Notes under the pieces: model-generated
The model's database searches: none
What the model saw: only the letters and a program-made list of their open reading frames with translations
Told to the model about the DNA's origin: nothing
Assembly (NCBI GenBank): GCA_050186955.1
Contig: JBFWXZ010000045.1
Coordinates: 1 to 19,071, forward strand
Direction of reading: 5' to 3'
Source of the DNA: JACKJP01 sp050186955
Lineage (GTDB): Bacteria > Pseudomonadota > Alphaproteobacteria > Rhizobiales > Tepidamorphaceae
Length of the DNA stretch: 19,071 nt
Program-made: the position numbers and the translations under genes
Shown: positions 14,792 through 19,071 of the stretch, one piece after another
Numbering within the stretch: the first letter of the stretch is position 1
How the letters are laid out: each line of letters starts with the position of its first letter

Positions 14792-16279
14792 TTGAGAAAC
14801 CGGTTGTTCATCGACGGCAGGTGGCTGCCGGCCGCCGCCGAGGAAACCTTCGACGTGATCGACCCGTCCAATCGTGAAGCCTTCGCCACGGTCCAGCGGG
14901 GACGCGCCGCGGACATAGACGCAGCCGTCGGCGCCGCCCGTCGCGCCTTCGACCGGGGGCCCTGGCCGAGGATGACGGGAAGCGCGCGAGCGGCCGTTCT
15001 CCGCAATGTCGCGCAACTCATCGCGGCGCGCACGCACGAACTCGCGCGCCTGGAGGTTCGCGACAACGGCAAGCCGCTGCCGGAAGCCGTGTGGGACATC
15101 GAGGATACCGCCGGGGTTTTCCGCTACTACGCCGACCTCGCCGAAAGCCTCGACGACCGGGCCGAACAGCAGATCGCTCTACCGGCGGCCGAGTTCACGT
15201 CAAAGGTCGTGAAGGAACCGGTCGGCGTGGTGGGAGCCATCATTCCGTGGAATTTCCCGATGCTGATGGCGTCGTGGAAGGTCGCCCCGGCGCTCGCCGC
15301 CGGCTGTACCGTCGTCCTCAAGCCCTCCGAGCTGACGCCGATGACCGCGCTGGAGCTGGGCGCCATCGCCGAGGAGGCGGGGGTTCCCCCCGGCGTGCTG
15401 AATATCGTGACGGGCTTCGGGCTCGAGGCGGGCGAGCCCCTGAGCGCGCATCCCGATGTCGACAAGCTGGCGTTCACCGGGTCCGTGCCGACCGGCGCGA
15501 AGATACTCGCGATGTCCTCGCGGGACATAAAGACGGTCAGCCTCGAGCTGGGCGGAAAATCCCCGCTCGTCGTGTTTGCCGATACGCCCATCGAGGAGGC
15601 GGTGGAGTGGATCATGTTCGGCATCTTCTGGAACCAGGGCGAGGTGTGCTCGGCGACCTCGCGCGTTCTGATCGAGGAGCCCATCTATCGGGAGCTGGTC
15701 CAGCGCCTTCGCGAGGAAGCCGGAAAGATCCGCATCGGCCACGGGCTGGAGGACGGCGTGTTGCTCGGGCCGCTCGTCAGCCATGCGCGGCAGCAGAGCG
15801 TGCTCGCGGCCATCGAGCGCGGGAAATCGGAAGGGGCGACGCTTCTGGCGGGCGGCGGCGTTCCGGCGGGCCTCGAGGCCGGCTGCTACGTCGAGCCGAC
15901 CATCTTCTGCGACGTGCCGCTCGAAAGCTGGATCTGGAACGAGGAGATCTTCGGGCCGGTCGTCTGCGTGCGGCCGTTCAGGACGGAAGAAGAGGCGCTC
16001 GGCATCGCCAATGACAGCCGCTTCGGCCTCGCCGCGGCGGTCATGTCGGGCGATGTCTCCCGGGCCGAGCGCGTCGCGCGCGCGTTCCGGGCGGGGATCG
16101 TCTGGATCAACTGTTCCCAGCCGACCTTCACCGAGGCGCCCTGGGGAGGCTTCAAGCAGTCGGGCATCGGCCGTGAGCTCGGCGAGTGGGGGTTGAACAG
16201 CTATCTGGAGGTCAAGCAGATCACCTCCTACGATCGGTCCAGGCCGTGGGGCTGGTATTTGAAGCCGGAGGCGTCCTGA
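14792..16279 (+). CDS. Aldehyde dehydrogenase, betaine/aminoaldehyde dehydrogenase-like
   Basis: This 495-residue cytoplasmic NAD(P)-dependent enzyme converts an aldehyde to its acid. PWNFP lies at residues 152-156, the general base Glu252 in LELGGKS, and the nucleophile Cys286 in NQGEVCSATSR. The same numbering is used for the well-studied bacterial betaine aldehyde dehydrogenase. WNEEIFGPVVCV and the C-terminal WINCSQPTF...GRELGEWGLNSYLEVKQIT are typical of the BADH/aminoaldehyde (ALDH9/10) branch. The start appears to be TTG. No in-frame ATG upstream escapes a stop, and FIDGRWLPA begins where family members normally begin. It follows ridA by 134 bp that include the three tandem repeats. 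In this operon it may oxidise an aminoaldehyde or similar product of the imported compound. Confidence 0.94.
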   Translation: MRNRLFIDGRWLPAAAEETFDVIDPSNREAFATVQRGRAADIDAAVGAARRAFDRGPWPRMTGSARAAVLRNVAQLIAARTHELARLEVRDNGKPLPEAVWDIEDTAGVFRYYADLAESLDDRAEQQIALPAAEFTSKVVKEPVGVVGAIIPWNFPMLMASWKVAPALAAGCTVVLKPSELTPMTALELGAIAEEAGVPPGVLNIVTGFGLEAGEPLSAHPDVDKLAFTGSVPTGAKILAMSSRDIKTVSLELGGKSPLVVFADTPIEEAVEWIMFGIFWNQGEVCSATSRVLIEEPIYRELVQRLREEAGKIRIGHGLEDGVLLGPLVSHARQQSVLAAIERGKSEGATLLAGGGVPAGLEAGCYVEPTIFCDVPLESWIWNEEIFGPVVCVRPFRTEEEALGIANDSRFGLAAAVMSGDVSRAERVARAFRAGIVWINCSQPTFTEAPWGGFKQSGIGRELGEWGLNSYLEVKQITSYDRSRPWGWYLKPEAS

Positions 16280-16326
16280 TCCGCTTCGCGCCGGAGCGAT
16301 CACCGCCCCCTGATTGAGATGAATTC

Positions 16327-16360
16327 GGCGGCGCGCCGGGCCCCGAGGCCCGGCGCCGCC
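16327..16360 (+). terminator. Strong bulged stem-loop ending the dctQMP-ridA-ALDH operon
   Basis: GGCGGC and GCCGGGCC on the left pair with GGCCCGGC and GCCGCC on the right, with a 2-nt GC bulge and a CCGA loop. That is 14 base pairs, 47 nt after the aldehyde dehydrogenase stop. It is followed by CCATTTCC, a weak T-stretch. Confidence 0.65.
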
Positions 16361-16472
16361 CCATTTCCCCCAAGAAACGACCCCGATCGACATAGCGGAC
16401 GCGCCCTGTCGTCCCCGCGCGCGATCCCGCGGCATCGCCGCCCCGCTTGCCCCGCGTTTATGTCATCCGTCT

Positions 16473-16486
16473 TTGTTCCAGCACAA
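16473..16486. promoter_or_regulatory. Crp/Fnr-family binding site (TTG-N8-CAA), candidate NnrR/DNR/FNR-type box
   Basis: TTGTTCCAGCACAA has the exact half-site spacing of Crp/Fnr-family boxes, and the symmetry extends one base each side (TTTGT-N6-ACAAA). Its centre (16479.5) lies about 41.5 bp before position 16521. A transcription start there would place CAGGAT (16509-16514) as the -10, the geometry of class II activation. The regulator itself is not in the window. Confidence 0.55.
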
Positions 16487-16543
16487 ATTGCCCCTGTCGG
16501 CGTCGTGTCAGGATGCTCTCCACCCTAGCGGGAGGAAAGCGAC

Positions 16544-16723
16544 ATGACAGAACACGAAGCCGAGTCGAAGGCCGAAGGAGGGCACCCGCCCGCACAGACG
16601 CCCTTCATGCAGCAGGTGCTCGACAACCCGTTCCTGCTCCTGTTCCTCGGGATCACCATCCCGACGGTTCTCTACCTGGTCTGGGGGATCATGGAGATCG
16701 CCTCGGTCCCGGTCTTCGAATGA
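16544..16723 (+). CDS. Small single-pass membrane protein (59 aa) of the heme-copper operon
   Basis: This short protein has a hydrophilic, acidic N-terminal 20 residues, then FMQQVLDNPF and one transmembrane helix (about residues 30-50, LLLFLGITIPTVLYLVWGIM). It ends in a short tail, EIASVPVFE. GGAGG at 16531-16535 is ideally placed. It is the first gene after the putative promoter and lies 24 bp before the CuA subunit, so it is probably an accessory or fourth subunit, like the small single-helix subunits found in other heme-copper complexes (for example subunit IIa of ba3 oxidase). I do not recognise the family with certainty. Short length makes it easy to miss in automated annotation. Confidence 0.8.
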   Translation: MTEHEAESKAEGGHPPAQTPFMQQVLDNPFLLLFLGITIPTVLYLVWGIMEIASVPVFE

Positions 16724-16747
16724 CCGTGTAGCGGGAAGGGCGACAGC

Positions 16748-17302
16748 ATGGCTATCAATCCTCCGTCCAACCGCCTGTGGTGGAAGGAACCGGTCCACGG
16801 CATCGAGCTGACCTGGATCGTCGTGGCCTTCCTCTGGGGCCTCTTCATGTTCTTCTTCATGATTGCCTGGCACTTCATCGGCAATCAGAACCTCTCGACC
16901 GAGACCTACCGGATCAAGCCGGACAAATATCAGGAGAAGGTCGAGACCTTCGCCGAGGAATTCCAGGCCAAGGACGACAGCGGAGAGCCGCTCGAAGAGG
17001 ACGGCGTGCCCATCGTCCGCCCGCCGGCCGGCGGCGACGCCTACATTCTCGCCCGCCTCTGGGAGTTCTGGCCGATCCTCGAGCTGAAGAAGGGCGAGAG
17101 CTACCGCATCCACATCTCCTCGGCCGACTGGCAGCACGGTTTCTCCATGCAGCCGACCAACATCAACATCTCGGTCCACCCCGGCTACGAGCACGTCGTC
17201 ACCCTGACGCCCACCGGCAGCGGGGATTTCGGCATCGTCTGCAACGAATTCTGCGGAATCGGACATCACACGATGACCGGGCGCATCCGCGTCGTCGAGT
17301 GA
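16748..17302 (+). CDS. Heme-copper enzyme subunit II with CuA site (NorS/CoxB-like)
   Basis: This 184-residue protein is anchored by one N-terminal helix (about 20-44, IELTWIVVAFLWGLFMFFFM). A periplasmic cupredoxin domain follows. All CuA ligands are present: His130 in WQHGFS, Cys165, Glu167, Cys169, His173 and Met176 in CNEFCGIGHHTM. It therefore should take electrons from a soluble cytochrome c or cupredoxin and pass them to subunit I. The single helix and short length resemble subunit II of B-type (ba3) enzymes rather than the two-helix A-type. A proline- and acid-rich stretch at 60-95 is additional. GGGAAGG precedes the ATG. The subunit I gene follows after 13 bp, so the two form one complex. 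Confidence 0.93.
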   Translation: MAINPPSNRLWWKEPVHGIELTWIVVAFLWGLFMFFFMIAWHFIGNQNLSTETYRIKPDKYQEKVETFAEEFQAKDDSGEPLEEDGVPIVRPPAGGDAYILARLWEFWPILELKKGESYRIHISSADWQHGFSMQPTNINISVHPGYEHVVTLTPTGSGDFGIVCNEFCGIGHHTMTGRIRVVE

Positions 17303-17315
17303 AGGAGCAACGGTC

Positions 17316-19046
17316 ATGACAACGATAGACTACGGTGCCGTCCCCGCCGCCGGAACGGATGCGCGCTTCCGCATCTGCCGGTTCTCGGGCCTGCGGATCG
17401 AGGCGAACGCCGAGACGCTGATCAAGGCCAACGCCGTCGCCGCCGTGGTGTTCCTGGCGCTCGGCGGGCTGATGGGGCTGCTGGTCGCGCTCACCCGCTG
17501 GCCGGCGGTGCAGCTGCTGCCGGCCGAATGGTTCTACCTCGTGCTCACCGGGCACGGCGCCAACGTGCTGCTGTTCTGGATAATCTTCTTCGAGATCGCG
17601 GTGCTCTACTTCGCCTCGGCGGTCATCCTCGGCAGCCGGCTCGCGGCGCCGCGAACCGCCTGGTTCGCCTTCCTGCTGATGGTGGTCGGTGCGGTCATGG
17701 CGAACTATGCGGTGCTGCAGGGCGACTCCACCGTGATGTTCACCTCCTACCCGCCGATGCAGGCCTCGCAGTGGTTCTATCTCTCGCTGATCATCTTCGC
17801 CGTGGGGGCGCTGATCGCGGTGATGATCTTCTTCGCCACCCTCGTCGTCGCCAAGGCCGAGCAGACCTATGACGGGTCGGTGCCGCTCGTCACCTTCGGC
17901 GCCATCACCGCCGGTATCATCGCCGTCTTCACCCTGGCATCGGGCGCCATCATCCTGATCCCGACCTGGCTGTGGTCGCTCGGCCTGATCTCCAACATCG
18001 ACACCCTGATGTACAAGGTCGTGTGGTGGGGGATGGGCCATTCCAGCCAGCAGATCAACGTCTCCGCCCATGTCTCGATCTGGTATGCGATCGGCGCCAT
18101 GGTGGTGGGCGCGCGGCCGCTGTCGGAGAAGGTCAGCCGCATGGCCTTCTTCATGTATATCCTGTTCCTGCAGCTCGCCTCGGCGCACCACATCCTCGCC
18201 GAGCCGGGCATGTCCTCGACCTGGAAGATCGTCAACACCAGCTACATGATGTATCTCGCCGTCATGGGCTCGATGATCCACGGGCTCACGGTGCCCGGCG
18301 CCATCGAGGCGGCCCAGCGGCGCAACGGGTTCACCCGCGGGGCCTTCGAGTGGCTGCGCAAGGCGCCATGGGGCAATCCGGCCTTCGCCGGCATGTTCCT
18401 CAGCCTCGTGATGTTCGGCTTCATCGGCGGCATCTCGGGCGTCGTGCTCGGCACCGAGCAGCTCAACGTCCTGATGCACAATACGATCTATGTTCCCGGC
18501 CATTTCCACGGAACGGTCGTCGCCGGCACGACGCTCGCCTTCATGGCGATGACCTATCTCGTGGTGCCGCTGATCTTCCAGCGCGACATCCTCTGGCCGG
18601 GCCTGGCGCGGTTGCAGCCCTTCATCTTCGGCATCGGCGCCGCCGGCATCTCGCTGTTCATGATGGGGGCGGGGACGCTCGGCGTGCCGCGCCGCCACTG
18701 GGACATCTCGCTGGTCGACGCCATTCACTCCTTCGAGTTCCCGCCGGCCGCCTATCTGATGATGGGCCTGAACGGGATCTCGGCCCTGATGGCGGCGCTC
18801 GGCGGGGTGATGTTCATCGTCATCGTCGTCGCCTCGATCCTCGCCGGGCCGCGGCTCGACCGGCCGGGCGCGAAGCTCACCTTCCCGCTTCACGACAAGA
18901 GCCGGGAGTCGGTGTCGGAATACGGCGGCCACGCCACGCTGAAACTGCCGGGCACGCTGATCCTGGTCGGCATCTTCTTCGCCTGCTTCGTGCTCTACTA
19001 CTTCGTCAACTGGAAGTATCTGTCGGAACTGTGGCTGTTCCGCTGA
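17316..19046 (+). CDS. Heme-copper oxidase superfamily subunit I lacking the active-site tyrosine; candidate nitric oxide reductase (NorY/sNOR- or eNOR-like)
   Basis: This is a 576-residue polytopic membrane protein with about 13-14 helices. The six metal ligands are present: His80 (TGHGANVL) and His398 for low-spin heme, His396 (VPGHFHG) for high-spin heme, and His242 (GMGHSSQQ), His291 and His292 (SAHHILAEPG) for the second metal. In oxygen reductases of A and B type, a tyrosine four residues after the first metal-site histidine is cross-linked to it. Here that position is Gln246. The helix-VII tyrosine used by cbb3 enzymes is also absent. HH-x4-PG-x3-TWK and HNT-x2-VPGHFH resemble B-type (ba3) enzymes. 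With a CuA partner, this fits a non-canonical NO reductase better than an oxidase. AAGGAG upstream supports the start. Automated labels such as cbb3-type oxidase would be misleading. Confidence 0.9.
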   Translation: MTTIDYGAVPAAGTDARFRICRFSGLRIEANAETLIKANAVAAVVFLALGGLMGLLVALTRWPAVQLLPAEWFYLVLTGHGANVLLFWIIFFEIAVLYFASAVILGSRLAAPRTAWFAFLLMVVGAVMANYAVLQGDSTVMFTSYPPMQASQWFYLSLIIFAVGALIAVMIFFATLVVAKAEQTYDGSVPLVTFGAITAGIIAVFTLASGAIILIPTWLWSLGLISNIDTLMYKVVWWGMGHSSQQINVSAHVSIWYAIGAMVVGARPLSEKVSRMAFFMYILFLQLASAHHILAEPGMSSTWKIVNTSYMMYLAVMGSMIHGLTVPGAIEAAQRRNGFTRGAFEWLRKAPWGNPAFAGMFLSLVMFGFIGGISGVVLGTEQLNVLMHNTIYVPGHFHGTVVAGTTLAFMAMTYLVVPLIFQRDILWPGLARLQPFIFGIGAAGISLFMMGAGTLGVPRRHWDISLVDAIHSFEFPPAAYLMMGLNGISALMAALGGVMFIVIVVASILAGPRLDRPGAKLTFPLHDKSRESVSEYGGHATLKLPGTLILVGIFFACFVLYYFVNWKYLSELWLFR

Positions 19047-19063
19047 CCTGACAGGAGCCAGCC

Positions 19064-19071
19064 ATGCACAC
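19064..19071 (+). CDS. Start of a further operon gene (truncated by window)
   Basis: An ATG with a well-placed AGGAG (19053-19057) begins 17 bp after the subunit I stop, and only the first codons (Met-His-Thr or similar) are visible. By analogy with norSY-senC clusters it could be an SCO1/SenC-type copper chaperone or another assembly factor, but nothing in eight bases supports a function. Confidence 0.5.

Larger units (their letters stand above)
16280..16543. promoter_or_regulatory. Intergenic region: terminator of TRAP operon 2, then promoter of the heme-copper operon
   Basis: These 264 bp hold no credible gene. The left part carries a strong bulged stem-loop (16327-16360). The right part carries a Crp/Fnr-type dyad (16473-16486), a possible -10 hexamer CAGGAT (16509-16514) and the ribosome site GGAGG (16531-16535) for the 59-residue peptide. 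Confidence 0.65.

Noticed and set aside
16319..16528. Possible 69-codon ORF in the gap before the heme-copper operon
   Set aside because: It runs straight through the bulged stem-loop and the Crp/Fnr-type box, has no ribosome site and no family resemblance.
17199..18932. Long minus-strand open frame opposite the heme-copper subunit I gene
   Set aside because: It is the low-complexity His/Arg/Asp/Glu-rich antisense shadow of a GC-rich membrane protein gene. The + frame carries all the family motifs.
17316..19046. Reading subunit I as a cbb3-type oxidase
   Set aside because: There is no CcoO/CcoP-type heme c partner, the neighbour has a CuA site, and the helix-VII tyrosine expected after the histidine pair is missing.

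Overview
The window reads as chromosomal DNA from a GC-rich proteobacterium, most likely an alphaproteobacterium (Hyphomicrobiales or Rhodobacterales type). This rests on the roughly two-thirds G+C content, the density of TRAP transporters, the DadA and FCD-GntR proteins, and the codon choice. It is an inference, and the species cannot be named from the sequence alone. I see no transposase, integrase, tRNA, rRNA or CRISPR array. Nearly all of the window is metabolic coding sequence.

Region A (1-8430) opens with the 3' part of an aldehyde dehydrogenase facing a convergent AraC-type regulator. The regulator is divergent from a TRAP transporter in P-Q-M order. An AMP-forming acyl-CoA ligase, an unusually long glutathione S-transferase and a YfcG/Ure2p-like glutathione S-transferase follow on the same strand with short gaps. 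The logic is import of a carboxylate, activation to a CoA thioester, and glutathione chemistry. The substrate is not identifiable from the sequence.

Region B (8431-16360) looks like one amino-compound catabolic locus. An FCD-GntR regulator and a DadA-type D-amino acid dehydrogenase lie on the minus strand. Diverging from them is a second TRAP transporter in Q-M-P order, followed by RidA (an imine hydrolase) and a betaine/aminoaldehyde-type aldehyde dehydrogenase. The divergent intergenic region is AT-rich, holds a perfect 14-bp palindrome with a GTATAC core typical of FCD-GntR operators, and has promoter-like hexamers. A 14-bp perfect stem-loop separates the binding-protein gene from ridA. 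Three tandem 14-bp repeats just before the aldehyde dehydrogenase encode a chain of overlapping five-codon mini-ORFs that ends on its TTG start. A strong stem-loop closes the operon.

Region C (16361-19071) begins a heme-copper enzyme operon. It holds a 59-residue membrane peptide, a CuA-type subunit II, a large subunit I, and the first bases of another gene. Subunit I keeps all six metal-binding histidines but has glutamine where the cross-linked active-site tyrosine of oxygen reductases should be. A Crp/Fnr-type site (TTG-N8-CAA) lies in the promoter. Together these suggest a CuA-dependent nitric oxide reductase of the sNOR/eNOR type (compare norSY-senC of ammonia oxidisers) rather than an ordinary oxidase. 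This is the most interesting biology in the window.
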